Shown in pieces: positions 1 through 9,285 of a DNA stretch of 64,000 bases. The translations under genes were made by a program, and so were the position numbers. The notes beneath the pieces are model-generated. The model did no database searches. It was not told the origin of the DNA and saw nothing but the letters and a program-made list of their open reading frames with translations. The stretch spans positions 1 through 64,000 of the forward strand of contig NZ_WBUS01000002.1 in NCBI RefSeq assembly GCF_008933605.1, given 5' to 3'. Every line of letters starts with the position of its first letter. Positions within the stretch are counted from its first letter, which is position 1. Origin of the DNA: Albidovulum sp. Lineage in GTDB: Bacteria; Pseudomonadota; Alphaproteobacteria; Rhodobacterales; Rhodobacteraceae.

Positions 1-957
1 GAAGATCGACCCTGCCAGGAGCGCCAGGACGGCGACCGGCGGCCAGACGTGACCGAAGCCGGCAAGCGCGAAGCAGAGCGCGCCCCAGCCGAAGGCGGTG
101 CGCACCGCGCGCCGGAGGCCCCGGCCGCGCATCCAGCGCATGATGAAGGGCGCGGCAAGAAGGAGCGCGTTCGACACCGAGAAGGCGACGCTCGCCACCC
201 GGTCGCCAAGCCCCGCCTGGATGCAGAACATCGGCAGATAGACGACATAGACCCACCAGCCCGACGAGCGGAGGACCGCGAAGAGCCAGCCCGAGATCAG
301 CCGCGGCTGGCGGAAGAAGCGGCCGAGATAGGCCAGGGGGTTCGGCGCCGGCGCGCGGGCCCGAGTGATGAGCCGCCCGTTGCCGAGCCGGAGATACCAG
401 AAGGTCGCCAGCAGGAGCGCGGCGAAGCCGATCGCCATCAGGAAGGGCATCGCCGGCCACCACTTCCAGAGGAAGACCCCGGCCATCGGGCCGATCGCCC
501 AGGAGATGCCGCTGTAGAGAAGCTTCTGCGTCTCCACCCGGCCGAGTTCATGTCGGGCGATGAAGTCCATGATGTAGGCGTTGGTGCAGATGAAGACCGT
601 GACGGTTGCGAAATTCGCCAGCACCATGGCGACCGGCGTCGCCACCGCCCCGCCCCGGATCGCCAGGAGCGCGCCCGCGACATAGAGGCCCGCTCCGAGC
701 GTATAGAGCCAGCGGCGCGGGACGCGGCGGTTGAGCCAGGGGACCATCAGTCCCCAGGAGAGCGAAGCGATTCCGACGGCGAAGTAGACGAGGCTGACGT
801 GGGCGGCATTCTCGCCCAGCGCCTGATACATGACGAGCGGCCAGACCGAGACCAGGGTCCCGCGCAGCGAGGCTTCGATCCCCGCGAGGACGGCGAAACC
901 GGTCACGCCCGGCGTGGGTGCGTGACGCAGATAGTCAGGGATGTAGCGGCTGATCAT
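1..957 (-). CDS. MFS transporter, partial (C-terminus beyond window)
   Basis: An open minus-strand frame runs from an ATG at 957 off the left edge (about 319 residues visible). It is missing from the ORF track because it is not closed. The translation begins MISRYIPDYLRHAP and contains repeated hydrophobic stretches separated by short basic loops such as NRRVPRRW and RGRGLRR, the layout of a major facilitator permease with about eight to ten helices visible. The substrate cannot be told from what is seen. It starts 78 bases downstream of the recO stop and could be read from the same transcript. The plus-strand 594-residue ORF over this interval is arginine/proline-rich shadow. Confidence 0.75.
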   Translation of the reverse strand, partial: MISRYIPDYLRHAPTPGVTGFAVLAGIEASLRGTLVSVWPLVMYQALGENAAHVSLVYFAVGIASLSWGLMVPWLNRRVPRRWLYTLGAGLYVAGALLAIRGGAVATPVAMVLANFATVTVFICTNAYIMDFIARHELGRVETQKLLYSGISWAIGPMAGVFLWKWWPAMPFLMAIGFAALLLATFWYLRLGNGRLITRARAPAPNPLAYLGRFFRQPRLISGWLFAVLRSSGWWVYVVYLPMFCIQAGLGDRVASVAFSVSNALLLAAPFIMRWMRGRGLRRAVRTAFGWGALCFALAGFGHVWPPVAVLALLAGSIF

Positions 958-1035
958 GAAACCTCTCGTCCGAGACATCGCGCGCGACCCGGGAGGGCGT
1001 CTGAGACGTTTCCGACAGGCGGAGTCGGATTGGAC

Positions 1036-1758
1036 CTATCCCGCGCGGGCGATGAGCGCCACGAGGCGGCGCCGGGCCTCGGGCATCGGCCGGGAACCGA
1101 GGTCGGGAAAGAGCCGGTGCTCGAGGAAGTGCCCTGTGGTCCTGAGCGCCTCGGCGATCTCGTCCGCACCGGCCGGACCGTGGCCGAGCAGGCAGGGCGG
1201 CAGCGGCAGGAGCCGGTCCGCCCAGTCCCCCGCCGCGCCGCGCGCCACGGCGCGCCCGGATTTCGGGCTGACATAGGCAAGGTCTTCGCGGGCGCCCGTG
1301 ACGGCGCAGGACGCCAGGTCGAGCCCGTAGCCGAGGTCCTCGAGGAGGCCGAGTTCCCAGCGGACGTAGGCGAGCGGCCAGTCCGGATCCTCGCCCAGCC
1401 GGTCGAGCAGGCCGATCGTCGCGGCGTAGAGCCCCGGATGCGGCTCCCGCTCCGGCAGCGCCTGGTGCAGGAGCGCACAGACCGCGTTCAGCGCGGCAAG
1501 CGCCCCGCGATCTCCAAGAAGGCCCGCCCGCGACCGCAACGGCTCCACCGTGAAGGTGCCGATATGGTCTTCGAGCCGCGCCCGCCAGGTCAGATCCAGC
1601 TGCACCCCCGGCTGGAGAAGCGGCGCGAGCCTGCGCGAGGCGCCGCCGGGCACGACACCGGCATGACGTCCATGCCCGGGCGTGAAGACCTCGATGATGG
1701 CGGCATTCTCGCCGTGCCGCCTGACCGCCAGAAGGGCGCCTTCGTCCCGCCAATCCAT
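1036..1758 (-). CDS. recO: DNA repair protein RecO
   Basis: This 240-residue protein matches RecO in length and architecture: an N-terminal OB-fold region ([20 protein letters not shown], then the GxxxGGASRR stretch) followed by a helical C-terminal domain. RecO helps RecF and RecR load RecA onto SSB-coated single-stranded DNA in gap repair. The ATG at 1758 gives the family's usual N-terminus. The alphaproteobacterial order rnc-era-recO is kept here, with the DUF1491 gene between era and recO. I see no cysteine zinc-finger motif, which many alphaproteobacterial members also lack. Confidence 0.9.
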   Translation of the reverse strand: MDWRDEGALLAVRRHGENAAIIEVFTPGHGRHAGVVPGGASRRLAPLLQPGVQLDLTWRARLEDHIGTFTVEPLRSRAGLLGDRGALAALNAVCALLHQALPEREPHPGLYAATIGLLDRLGEDPDWPLAYVRWELGLLEDLGYGLDLASCAVTGAREDLAYVSPKSGRAVARGAAGDWADRLLPLPPCLLGHGPAGADEIAEALRTTGHFLEHRLFPDLGSRPMPEARRRLVALIARAG

Positions 1759-1857
1759 GCCGTTCCTCCGGGACGCGACTATCGGCCGCGGCGTCGGCGA
1801 TGTCCACCGGCGGCGGGAACGTCGCCCCCCTGACGCACCACTCGCGAGCGAGAGGGG

Positions 1858-2193
1858 TCAGTCGGCGAGCCCCTCCTCGTCCAGAAGCGTCCGCCCCTCG
1901 CGGCTCTCGATCTCGATCACCCAGAGGTCGGGGTCCATCCGCCGCTGGCGGGCGACGGTGGCATCGACCTCGGTCTCGGCCCCGTCGGCGAGAACGACCC
2001 AGGTGCGCCCGCCGGTCATCAGGTCGACGCTGCGCTGAAAAAGCCGAGCCCGGCCGTCGAGCGTGGCGAGCTTCACCAGCACCGCGCCCGCCGTAGGATC
2101 GCCCCTTGCGGTGACATAGGCCGGCAGATGCGCCGCCTGAAGCCGGGCGAGATAGGCGCGCACCCAGAACTCGGCGGTGAGCCGGGCACTCAT
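1858..2193 (-). CDS. DUF1491 family protein
   Basis: A compact 111-residue protein starting MSARLTAEFWVRAYLARL. It has the pattern of DUF1491, a small alphaproteobacterial family of unknown function: an N-terminal helix with WVRAYLARLQ, a central strand pair (AVLVKLATLDGRARLFQR) and a C-terminal DLWVIEIESREGRTLLDEE motif. It lies between era and recO on the same strand, a position where this family is often found. There is no signal peptide and no cysteine. Function is unknown. Confidence 0.8.
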   Translation of the reverse strand: MSARLTAEFWVRAYLARLQAAHLPAYVTARGDPTAGAVLVKLATLDGRARLFQRSVDLMTGGRTWVVLADGAETEVDATVARQRRMDPDLWVIEIESREGRTLLDEEGLAD

Positions 2194-2292
2194 GCCCCCG
2201 GGCTTTCATCGTGGCGGGAAACACTCGCGCCGGAGGCTCCCGCAGGCTCCGACCGCGCAAGGGCGCGGACGTGGCGCGGCGTGGAGGTGAGG

Positions 2293-3201
2293 TCAGTCGC
2301 CATCCTTGAAGTCGAGCCCCATCTCGGTATAGCGCGCGCGGTCCTCCTGCCAGTTCTCGCGCACCTTCACCTGCAGGAAGAGATGCACGGGTCGGCCGAG
2401 GAACTCAGCGATCTCGCCCCGCGCCTCGCGCCCGACCGCCTTGATAGTCTCGCCGCCCTTGCCGAGGACGATCCCCTTGTGGCCGTCGCGGGCGACGTAG
2501 ACCACCTGGTCGATGCGGGCGGACCCGTCCTCCCGCTCCTGCCAGTGCTCGGTCTCCACCGTCAGCTGATAGGGAAGTTCCTCGTGGAGCCTGAGCGTCA
2601 GCTTCTCGCGCGTGATCTCGGCTGCGATCATCCGCATCGGCAGATCGGCGATCTGATCCTCGGGGTAGAACCAGGGGCCTTCGGGCAGCTCGGCGGCAAG
2701 CCAGCGCTTCAGGTCCTCCACCCCGTGGCCGCGTTCGGCCGAGATCATGAAGGTCTTCTCGAAGGGGAAGGCCGCGTTCAGCTCCTGCGCCAGCGCCAGC
2801 AGCGCCTCGGCCTTCACCCGGTCGATCTTGTTGATGGCCAGCGCGACGCGGGTCCTGGCGGGCAGCTTTTCGCGCAGCGCGTCGAGGATCGCCCGCACCC
2901 CGTCGGTGAGACCGCGATGGGCCTCGATGAGCAGCACGACGATATCGGCGTCCGCGGCGCCACCCCAGGCGGCGGCCACCATCGCCCGGTCCAGTCGGCG
3001 GCGGGGGCGGAAAAGCCCGGGCGTGTCGACGAAGACGATCTGCGCATCGCCCTCCATCGCGATGCCGCGGATGCGGGCGCGGGTCGTCTGCACCTTGTGG
3101 GTGACGATCGAGACCTTGGCGCCGACCATGCGGTTCAGAAGCGTGGACTTGCCCGCATTGGGCTCTCCGATCAGGGCGACGAAACCGGCGCGGGTGGTCA
3201 T
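2293..3201 (-). CDS. era: GTPase Era
   Basis: This is a 302-residue ribosome-assembly GTPase that binds 16S rRNA near its 3' end. G1 is GEPNAGKST near residue 10, G3 is DTPG, G4 is NKID, and a KH RNA-binding domain with GKGGETIKAVG lies at the C-terminus. I chose ATG 3201 (MTTRAGFVALIG) over the longer ORF start at 3288 because the extra 29 residues are not Era-like. Era is usually translationally linked to rnc. Here a reversed nuclease-fold gene separates the two, so era must have its own promoter in 3202-3320. Confidence 0.95.
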   Translation of the reverse strand: MTTRAGFVALIGEPNAGKSTLLNRMVGAKVSIVTHKVQTTRARIRGIAMEGDAQIVFVDTPGLFRPRRRLDRAMVAAAWGGAADADIVVLLIEAHRGLTDGVRAILDALREKLPARTRVALAINKIDRVKAEALLALAQELNAAFPFEKTFMISAERGHGVEDLKRWLAAELPEGPWFYPEDQIADLPMRMIAAEITREKLTLRLHEELPYQLTVETEHWQEREDGSARIDQVVYVARDGHKGIVLGKGGETIKAVGREARGEIAEFLGRPVHLFLQVKVRENWQEDRARYTEMGLDFKDGD

Positions 3202-3255
3202 GTCGTGTAGCGATCCTATGATTGATCTCCGCCCCATACGGGAAAGTTGCGGGAT

Positions 3256-3269
3256 TTGCCAATTGGCAA
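3256..3269. promoter_or_regulatory. Perfect 14-bp palindrome in the divergent era / nuclease promoter region
   Basis: TTGCCAATTGGCAA is a perfect dyad in the 119-bp spacer between the divergent era start (3201) and the nuclease-fold gene start (3321). It sits about 55 bases from each start, in an unusually AT-rich patch. It fits an operator shared by both promoters. The binding protein is unknown. Confidence 0.4.
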
Positions 3270-3320
3270 TTGCGATGCGGCGGACCATGGTAAGGGAATT
3301 GAACGAACGAGTCGCTTGCC

Positions 3321-3863
3321 ATGGGTCTTTTCCGTTTACTGTTCCGCGCCTTCTTTCGCTCTAGCCGGCCCATATTGGTGGAGATCCGGCACGAGACGAC
3401 GGTTCTGGAGGACGGAAGTCCCTGGCGCCGCCGGGTCGCAGTCGGGCAGTCGGCCGACATCAGGATCGTCGAGGTCACCGAGCTTCGCGGCCGGCCCTGG
3501 GTAATCGACGGTGACACCCTGGACATTGGCGGAATGCGCATCCGGCTCGCCGGGATCGACGCACCGGAGATGGACCACCCCTATGGCAGGACCGCCAAGT
3601 GGGCGCTCGTCAATCTGTGCAAGGGGCAAGAGATCAGGGCCGTCTTCGATGGCGATCTTTCGCATGACCGGACCGTGGCAACCTGCTACCTCCCGGACGG
3701 GCGCGATCTGTCGGCCGAGATGGTCGCCGCCGGGATGGCGATCGACTGGCCCAAGTTCTCGCGCGGGAAGTATTCCCGGCTTGAGCCGCAGGGAATTCGC
3801 AGGAAGTTCTGGCGCTGCGATGCGCGCCAAAAGGGGCGCATGCCGCCGCGTCGGCCTGACTAG
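3321..3863 (+). CDS. Thermonuclease-like (SNase-fold) protein
   Basis: A 180-residue protein with a staphylococcal-nuclease fold. The calcium and catalytic loop [20 protein letters not shown] begins near residue 61, and the second conserved block [19 protein letters not shown] lies near 116, including the DR of the active site. The N-terminal 20 residues are basic and hydrophobic ([12 protein letters not shown]) and may be a membrane anchor or uncleaved signal. The gene is on the opposite strand from its neighbours, overlaps the 3' end of rnc by 4 bases, and splits rnc from era. It probably degrades nucleic acid, but the substrate and cell location are not shown. Confidence 0.8.
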   Translation: MGLFRLLFRAFFRSSRPILVEIRHETTVLEDGSPWRRRVAVGQSADIRIVEVTELRGRPWVIDGDTLDIGGMRIRLAGIDAPEMDHPYGRTAKWALVNLCKGQEIRAVFDGDLSHDRTVATCYLPDGRDLSAEMVAAGMAIDWPKFSRGKYSRLEPQGIRRKFWRCDARQKGRMPPRRPD

Positions 3864-4549
3864 AGGCTACTGCGTTCCATCCGCGCCAGCAGCGCCTTGG
3901 CCGCCGCCTGTTCCGCCTGCCGCTTCGCGCCGGCCTGCGCCACTTCCGCCTCGCCGGTGGCAAGCCGCACCTCGACGGTGAACATCGGCTGGTGGTCCGG
4001 CCCCTCGCGTTCCAGTTCGCTGTAGGCCGGGGGCGGCAGGCCGCGGCCCTGCGCCCATTCCTGCAAGGCCGTCTTGGCGTCGCGGGCATCGGCCTTGACG
4101 GTTCCGATCCGCGCATCCCAGAGTCTCAGGACGACGGCCTTCGCGGTCTCGAAGCCGGCGTCGAGATAGACCGCCGCGATCACCGCCTCCATCGCATCGG
4201 CAAGGAGCGCCTCCTTGCGCCGGCCGCCCGACATCATCTCCGACCGGCCGAGCTTCAGGACCTCGCCGAGGTCCGTCTCGCGCGCGACGGCGGCGCAGGT
4301 CTCCTTGCGGACGAGGGCATTGAAGCGCGGCGCGAGCTGGCCTTCGCTGGCCCCCCTGTCGGCGGCCAGAAGCGCCTCGGCCATGACGAGGCCGAGCACG
4401 CGGTCGCCGAGGAATTCGAGCCGCTGGTTGTCGGGGCGTGCCGGCGTGGCGATGGAGGAATGCGTGACCGCGCGCAGAAGAAGTTCGGGCCGGCGGAACT
4501 CATGCCCGATGCGGGCCGCGAAGGCCTGGAGGTCCGACGACAGTCTCAC
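3860..4549 (-). CDS. rnc: Ribonuclease III
   Basis: This is a 229-residue double-strand-specific endoribonuclease for rRNA and mRNA processing. The catalytic signature [14 protein letters not shown] and the second acidic cluster ([14 protein letters not shown]) form the RNase III domain. A dsRNA-binding domain follows from about residue 155 ([14 protein letters not shown] ... AKALLARM). The track ORF 3860-5407 joins it to unrelated upstream sequence. The true start is a GTG at 4549 that overlaps the lepB stop as GTGA, which implies translational coupling lepB-rnc. Confidence 0.93.
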   Translation of the reverse strand: MRLSSDLQAFAARIGHEFRRPELLLRAVTHSSIATPARPDNQRLEFLGDRVLGLVMAEALLAADRGASEGQLAPRFNALVRKETCAAVARETDLGEVLKLGRSEMMSGGRRKEALLADAMEAVIAAVYLDAGFETAKAVVLRLWDARIGTVKADARDAKTALQEWAQGRGLPPPAYSELEREGPDHQPMFTVEVRLATGEAEVAQAGAKRQAEQAAAKALLARMERSSL

Positions 4550-5322
4550 TCCACCGCCGTGAAGAAGCGGTCGGACCGCCAGGTCCAGAAGAAGAAGAGC
4601 GAGCGGCCGGCGGAGGAGAACATGATCCGGTCGGCCCGGCCGATGAGGTATTCGGCCGGCAGCATTCCCACCCCACCGGAGTTCACCGCGAAGCGGCTGT
4701 CCTGGCTGTTGTCGCGGTTGTCGCCCATGAAGAAGTAGTGCCCAGCGGGCACGGTGTAGATCGGCGTGTCGTCGGCCGGCACGTTGGCAATGTTGAGGAC
4801 ATCGTGGCGCACGCCGTTCGGCAGGGTTTCGATGAAGCGCTCCTTGACGCAGGTGCCGCCGATGCCGACGGGGTCGTTGGCACAGCGCGGCATGTTGCCC
4901 TGCGAACCCTGCGGCGCCTTGATCTCCTCGAAGGTGCCGGCGGCTTCCTGCGGCACCGGTTCGCCGTTCAGCCAGAGCTGGCCCGCCTTCATCTGCAGGG
5001 TATCGCCCGGCAGGCCGATCAGCCGCTTGATGAAGTCGGCCCCCGTGCCGGGATGGCGGAACACGACGACATCGCCGCGTTCGGGTTCCGAACCGAAGAG
5101 ACGCCCGGTGATCGGGCAGGCCGCGAAGGGGCAGGAATAGCGCGAGTAGCCGTAGGCCATCTTGTTGACGAAGAGGAAGTCGCCGATGAGGAGCGTGTCC
5201 TTCATCGAACCGGAGGGAATCCAGAAGGGCTGGTAGAAGAGGGTCCGGAACACCCCCGCGATGAGAAGCGCGTAGACGATCGTCTTCACGGTTTCGACGA
5301 TACCATCCTGCTTTGCCGCCAC
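4546..5322 (-). CDS. lepB: Signal peptidase I
   Basis: A 258-residue type I signal peptidase. A single N-terminal membrane helix ([17 protein letters not shown]) precedes the Ser box ([13 protein letters not shown], nucleophile Ser near residue 39). The Lys general base lies in the [12 protein letters not shown] box, and [11 protein letters not shown] is the C-terminal family motif. It removes signal peptides at the outer face of the inner membrane. It lies downstream of acpS and is coupled to rnc by overlap, the usual alphaproteobacterial order. A cysteine pair between boxes (about residues 65-70) is typical of rhodobacterial members. Confidence 0.95.
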   Translation of the reverse strand: MAAKQDGIVETVKTIVYALLIAGVFRTLFYQPFWIPSGSMKDTLLIGDFLFVNKMAYGYSRYSCPFAACPITGRLFGSEPERGDVVVFRHPGTGADFIKRLIGLPGDTLQMKAGQLWLNGEPVPQEAAGTFEEIKAPQGSQGNMPRCANDPVGIGGTCVKERFIETLPNGVRHDVLNIANVPADDTPIYTVPAGHYFFMGDNRDNSQDSRFAVNSGGVGMLPAEYLIGRADRIMFSSAGRSLFFFWTWRSDRFFTAVE

Positions 5323-5384
5323 GATGCGCCCTGCCCTGTCCAGTTTCTTGTGCCCGCGCTACATGCGGCGGCGGCAGGGCCGAG

Positions 5385-5801
5385 TCAAGTTTCGGCTGCG
5401 CCCGCACGCGGCCGCGCCTCGATCACCACGAAGGCCTGCGCCCAGGGGTGATCGTCGGTCAGCGTAACGTGGACAATGGCCTCGTGCCCGGGCGGCGTCA
5501 TCGCGGCGAGCCGTTCGGCCGCCCAGCCGGTCAGGTGCATGACGGGCTGGCCCGAGCGGAGGTTGGAGACGCCCATGTCCTTCCACGAGATCCCCATGCG
5601 CAGGCCGGTGCCGAGCGCCTTGGAACAGGCCTCCTTCGCCGCCCAGCGCTTGGCATAAGTGCCGGCCGTGTCGCGACGCCGTTCGGCCTTCCGCTGCTCG
5701 ACCTCGGTGAAGACGCGGTTGCGGAAACGGTCGCCGAACCGGTCGAGCGTCGCCGCGATGCGGTCGATATTGGCAAGGTCCGTGCCGATGCCGAGGATCA
5801 T
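5385..5801 (-). CDS. acpS: Holo-[acyl-carrier-protein] synthase
   Basis: A 138-residue phosphopantetheinyl transferase that converts apo-ACP to holo-ACP with Co[16 protein letters not shown] at the N-terminus and [14 protein letters not shown] (magnesium-binding Glu) are the two family signatures. The ATG at 5801 gives this N-terminus, and the 12 extra residues of the track ORF are not conserved-looking. Usually pdxJ directly precedes acpS. Here about 2 kb of foreign-looking genes intervene, so acpS probably has its own promoter in the 75 bases before it. Confidence 0.93.
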   Translation of the reverse strand: MILGIGTDLANIDRIAATLDRFGDRFRNRVFTEVEQRKAERRRDTAGTYAKRWAAKEACSKALGTGLRMGISWKDMGVSNLRSGQPVMHLTGWAAERLAAMTPPGHEAIVHVTLTDDHPWAQAFVVIEARPRAGAAET

Positions 5802-5876
5802 CTGGGGTCGGCTCCACGCCGGGTTCCGGTCTCGCACAGGTATCGCATCGGCACCGGCCTTTTTCCAGACGCTCGC

Positions 5877-6395
5877 TCAGGCGGCATGCTCGCGGCAGAT
5901 GCGGGTGGTTTCCGGAACGGCGAGCGCAAGGCCGAGCAGGCCGCAACGGTGGCTGCCATCCTCCAAGACCTGGTGGAAGCGGCAGGTGCCACAGATGCCG
6001 AAGCTGCGCCCGCCGCGCGCGGCGATCATGCGTGCGACCAAATCGCCCAGCGCGGCCTCGAGCGTGCCGCCATGATCGGCAAGCTCGGTCCGCGTCCGCA
6101 GCATGGCCCGGCCTTTCGCGGTCAGGTCATAGCGCAGGCTGCGGCGGTCGGCCGGGTCTTCCGCCGCCACGATCAGGCCCTTCCGCGCCAGGGCGCGCAA
6201 GGTCTGCGACACCGTGCCCCGCGTTGCGTCTAGATAATCCGCAACGGCGGAGGGACTGCGCGAGAAGGCGTTCGCCTGGTCGAGATAGTCGAGCGCGGAG
6301 AGTTGCGCATCGCTCAGGCCGGGCCGCCGGCGCGCGGCGGCATGCAGGCGCGACAGCCGGTCGATGAGGGAACCGAGGCGGGACGAGGCGGGCAT
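5877..6395 (-). CDS. MarR-family regulator with four-cysteine tail
   Basis: 172 residues. Residues 1-105 form a MarR winged helix-turn-helix domain (SPSAVADYLDATRGTVSQTLRALARKGLI, wing AEDPADRRSLRYDLT). The remaining 45 residues hold cysteines as C-x2-C-x9-C-x16-C, starting FGICGTCRFH and ending RICREH. A compact four-cysteine set like this could bind zinc or an iron-sulfur cluster, or act as a thiol switch. The metal is inference. The gene is divergent from the exported protein/redoxin pair, with a clear inverted repeat between them, so it probably controls that pair and itself. Confidence 0.85.
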   Translation of the reverse strand: MPASSRLGSLIDRLSRLHAAARRRPGLSDAQLSALDYLDQANAFSRSPSAVADYLDATRGTVSQTLRALARKGLIVAAEDPADRRSLRYDLTAKGRAMLRTRTELADHGGTLEAALGDLVARMIAARGGRSFGICGTCRFHQVLEDGSHRCGLLGLALAVPETTRICREHAA

Positions 6396-6419
6396 GGACG
6401 AAAAATGCTTGCCAGATCG

Positions 6420-6455
6420 TAGCGAGTCAATATCAATAATCGTATCGAGTCGCTA
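6420..6455. promoter_or_regulatory. Inverted repeat, probable MarR operator
   Basis: Arms TAGCGAGTCAATA and TATCGAGTCGCTA match in 11 of 13 paired positions around a 10-base centre. The site ends 13 bases before the start of the exported-protein gene and begins 25 bases upstream of the marR start. It therefore overlaps the likely promoters in both directions. MarR proteins bind such dyads as dimers; assignment to this regulator is inferred from position. Confidence 0.6.
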
Positions 6456-6468
6456 TCAGGAGTCCACC

Positions 6469-7188
6469 ATGCCCCGCCCCTCCGTTTCCCTCTCGCTTGC
6501 CGCAATGCTCGCCGCCCCGGCCGCGTTCGGCGCCGGGATCACCTCGCCCGCCGACCCGGCGAAGCGCGCGACCTTCGACATCCTCGCCGCCGAGGCAAGC
6601 CGCGACGGCGACGCCGTCACCTTCCGCATGACGCTGGCCGCCACGGCGGGATCGGAGCAGCCGGCCCCGGTGGGCGCGCTCGCCGGGGCGCCGGTCCACG
6701 CCTATGTCTGGCCGACCTCGCTCGACCCCGCCACGGTCGGCTTCGAGGGCGGCACCGGCGTCCTGGCCCTGGCCGCGACGAGCCATCCGGATTTCGACGA
6801 CACGCCGCTCGAGGACGAGGACGGCGATGGCGACCCCAAGAACGACGGCGGCCCCTGGCACAGCCACTGGGTCGTGCTGACCCCGTCGGAGGAGTGCGGG
6901 CCGGGCGCGCTGTCGGTCCGCGACATCCCCGAGGGCGAGACCCCCGCGCTGCCGAAGACCTGGCCGGGCCTGCCGCTCTTCATCGACAGCCCCGGCTATG
7001 TTCCCGCGCTCGATGCCGATACGGTGGCGGTGACGGTCACGCTGCCGGGCGCACCGGCGGATATCGGCTTCGACGGCGTCACCTCGGCGCTCCGCGTCAA
7101 CGCCAATGTTCATGCGCCACTTCTCTGCGTCACCGACGTCTTCGACGTGGCCTCGGGCGACCTTTCCCTGCCCGGCAAGGTGGAATGA
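6469..7188 (+). CDS. Exported acidic protein of unknown function
   Basis: A 239-residue protein with a Sec signal peptide (LSLAAMLAAPAAFGAG, likely cleavage near residue 22). The centre carries a calcium-loop-like acidic stretch (DEDGDGDPKNDGG), followed by PWHSHWVVLTP with two histidines. The C-terminal half is beta-rich and contains NVHAPLLCVTDVFD. I do not recognise a named family. The start at 6469 has the RBS AGGAG nine bases upstream; the longer track start at 6364 would run through the operator. It is followed 10 bases later by a redoxin, so a periplasmic metal- or redox-related role is plausible but unproven. Confidence 0.7.
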   Translation: MPRPSVSLSLAAMLAAPAAFGAGITSPADPAKRATFDILAAEASRDGDAVTFRMTLAATAGSEQPAPVGALAGAPVHAYVWPTSLDPATVGFEGGTGVLALAATSHPDFDDTPLEDEDGDGDPKNDGGPWHSHWVVLTPSEECGPGALSVRDIPEGETPALPKTWPGLPLFIDSPGYVPALDADTVAVTVTLPGAPADIGFDGVTSALRVNANVHAPLLCVTDVFDVASGDLSLPGKVE

Positions 7189-7198
7189 GAGGGCGGAG

Positions 7199-7765
7199 AT
7201 GACGACGGAACGCCTCGACGACACCGCGCTCAGGCCAGCGCCGGAATGGTCGGTCAGCCAGTGGTTCAACACCGAGGGGCGCCCGACCCTTGCAAGCCTG
7301 CGCGGGCGCGTCGTGATGATCGAGGCGTTCCAGATGCTGTGCCCCGGCTGCGTCGCACATGGACTGCCGCTGGCGCAGGCGGTCCATCGGCTGTTCCCGC
7401 AGGATCGGGTGGCGGTGATCGGCCTGCATACGGTGTTCGAACATCATGCGGCGATGACCGCCGTCTCGCTGGCGGCATTCCTGCACGAGTACCGCGTGAC
7501 GTTTCCCGTCGGCATCGACGACCCCGGCACCGGCGCGCTGCCGGTCACGATGGAGCGCTACGGCATTCGTGGCACCCCCAGTCTCATCCTGATCGACCGC
7601 ATGGGCCGTCTCAGGGCGCATCACTTCGGCCAGGTGTCGGAACTCAGGCTCGGGGCCGAGATCGCGACGCTTCTGGCTGAAGAGGGTCCCGTCGCCGAAG
7701 AACTGTCCGCCGGCGCGCGCTACACCGGCGTGCACCGCACCCCATACGGCAAATCACGCGGATGA
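7199..7765 (+). CDS. Redoxin / TlpA-like thioredoxin-fold protein
   Basis: 188 residues with a thioredoxin-fold core. The candidate active site is MLCPGCV near residue 40, the position of the CxxC in TlpA/AhpC-type redoxins. The cis-proline segment is [14 protein letters not shown] near residue 122. No signal peptide is seen, so a cytoplasmic location is likely. It is co-directional with the exported protein gene just upstream and overlaps the 3' end of pdxJ by 12 bases (convergent). It probably reduces or oxidises a thiol substrate; which one is unknown. Confidence 0.8.
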   Translation: MTTERLDDTALRPAPEWSVSQWFNTEGRPTLASLRGRVVMIEAFQMLCPGCVAHGLPLAQAVHRLFPQDRVAVIGLHTVFEHHAAMTAVSLAAFLHEYRVTFPVGIDDPGTGALPVTMERYGIRGTPSLILIDRMGRLRAHHFGQVSELRLGAEIATLLAEEGPVAEELSAGARYTGVHRTPYGKSRG

Positions 7766-8503
7766 TACCCGCGCCCTGTCCATCTGCCGGCGCATCCCGG
7801 CGATCGCCTCCTTCAGCCCGACGAAGATCGCCTCGCCGATGAGGAAATGGCCGATGTTGAGCTCGCGCACCTCGGGGAAGGCCGCGACGGGGGCGACGGT
7901 GTCGTAGGTCAGCCCGTGGCCCGCGTGTACCTCGAGGCCGAGCGAATGCGCAAGCCGCGCGCCTCCGGCCAGCGCGGCGAGTTCGGCGTCGCGGTCGGCA
8001 AGGCGCCCCTCGGCGTGGAGGTCGCAGTAGTGGCCGGTGTGAAGTTCCACCACTTCCGCGCCGATCCTCGCCGAGGCCTCGATCTGGCGCGGGTCGTGGC
8101 CGATGAACATCGACACGCGGCAGCCGGCGTCGCGGAGGGGCGCGATGTAGTCGGTCAGGCGGGCGACGTCGGCGGCGACGTCGAGCCCGCCCTCGGTCGT
8201 CCGCTCCTCGCGCTTCTCGGGGACGATGCAGACGGCGCGCGGCCGGTGGCGGAGCGCGATCGCCTGCATCTCGGCCGTCGCCGCCATCTCGAAGTTGAGC
8301 GGTCGTGTCAACGTGGCCATGAGCCGGTCGATGTCGCCGTCGGTGATGTGCCGGCGATCCTCGCGCAGGTGCGCGGTGATGCCGTCGGCGCCCGCGTCCT
8401 CCGCCAGCTTCGCGGCGCGCACCGGGTCCGGATAGGCCGACCCGCGGGCGTTGCGCACGGTGGCCACATGGTCGATGTTCACGCCGAGCCTGAGATGGGT
8501 CAC
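7754..8503 (-). CDS. pdxJ: Pyridoxine 5'-phosphate synthase
   Basis: A 249-residue enzyme that condenses 3-amino-2-oxopropyl phosphate with deoxyxylulose phosphate to give pyridoxine phosphate. [18 protein letters not shown] is the invariant N-terminus, followed by [23 protein letters not shown] and the C-terminal HAGHGL / [14 protein letters not shown] blocks. The start is GTG 8503, preceded by GGAGG; the ATG at 8644 in the track belongs to a non-conserved extension. pdxJ normally heads the acpS-lepB-rnc series, but here it is cut off from it by the MarR/redoxin module. Confidence 0.94.
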   Translation of the reverse strand: MTHLRLGVNIDHVATVRNARGSAYPDPVRAAKLAEDAGADGITAHLREDRRHITDGDIDRLMATLTRPLNFEMAATAEMQAIALRHRPRAVCIVPEKREERTTEGGLDVAADVARLTDYIAPLRDAGCRVSMFIGHDPRQIEASARIGAEVVELHTGHYCDLHAEGRLADRDAELAALAGGARLAHSLGLEVHAGHGLTYDTVAPVAAFPEVRELNIGHFLIGEAIFVGLKEAIAGMRRQMDRARVSSA

Positions 8504-8579
8504 CTGGGTCGCCTCCGTTCCGGTCGGCGCGGAGCCTAGCGGCAGGGGCCGTGACTGTGAACGGGACAAATCGTGCCGG

Positions 8580-9266
8580 TCACAATTTGCCGGAGGAGCT
8601 CTTGCCGGCCAGCGATTTCTCCGCGACCTGCTCGGCGCGGGCATGGAGCTTTGCCTTCAGCTTCTCGAAGCGTTCCTTCAGCCGCTTGCGGCGGTGCTTC
8701 TGGTAGGCGGCGATGACCGGCTCGGAGAGGTAGTACGCGACGACGCCGGCGACGATGCCGGGAAGGAAGCCGCCGACAAGGTAGGGCAGGAAGATCTCGT
8801 TCCAGAAGTTGTAAAGGTTCGTCCAGTGGGCCGTGTCGTCGGTGAACATTGCAGTGAAATTGTGCCTGAGATCCTCGCTCGCGCCGACAAACTTGCCGAA
8901 GATCGTCGCATGCTGGCTTTCGTCGAACTCCGTGCCCAGAATCCAGTGACCGAACTTCATCGAAGAGACGGCGATGATCGGGAATGTGAGCGGATTGCCG
9001 AAGAACGTGCCAAGGAGCGCCGCCAGCACGTTGCCGCGCACGATCCAGGCGGAAATGGCGGCCGAAATGAAGTGAAGCCCGAAGAACGGGGTAAAGCTCA
9101 CGAACACGCCGGCCCCGACACCACGCGCGATCCGGTCCGGACGGTCCGGCAGGCGGCGGATGCGGTGTTTCACGTAGTGGAAGGCGCGGGTCCAGCCACC
9201 GCGCGGCCACAGGGCCTCCACGAACGTCCGGAAATAGGACCGCGGGTTGCGCCGCTTGAAGACCAC
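8580..9266 (-). CDS. DUF2062 membrane protein
   Basis: 228 residues. DUF2062 is recognised from the conserved stretch [18 protein letters not shown] and [11 protein letters not shown], where two membrane helices lie around residues 48-110. A third helix pair is near 165-190 ([21 protein letters not shown]). The tail is a lysine/arginine-rich cytoplasmic helix. It stands between spoT and pdxJ on the same strand, its usual rhodobacterial place. Function is unknown; a link to envelope or stringent-response physiology is only positional. Confidence 0.85.
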   Translation of the reverse strand: MVFKRRNPRSYFRTFVEALWPRGGWTRAFHYVKHRIRRLPDRPDRIARGVGAGVFVSFTPFFGLHFISAAISAWIVRGNVLAALLGTFFGNPLTFPIIAVSSMKFGHWILGTEFDESQHATIFGKFVGASEDLRHNFTAMFTDDTAHWTNLYNFWNEIFLPYLVGGFLPGIVAGVVAYYLSEPVIAAYQKHRRKRLKERFEKLKAKLHARAEQVAEKSLAGKSSSGKL

Positions 9267-9285
9267 GTCCGTTCCTTCCCACCCC

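Noticed and set aside
49-1833. Plus-strand 594-residue ORF at the left end
   Set aside because: Arginine/proline/glutamate-rich composition with no domain; it is the antisense shadow of the MFS transporter and recO.
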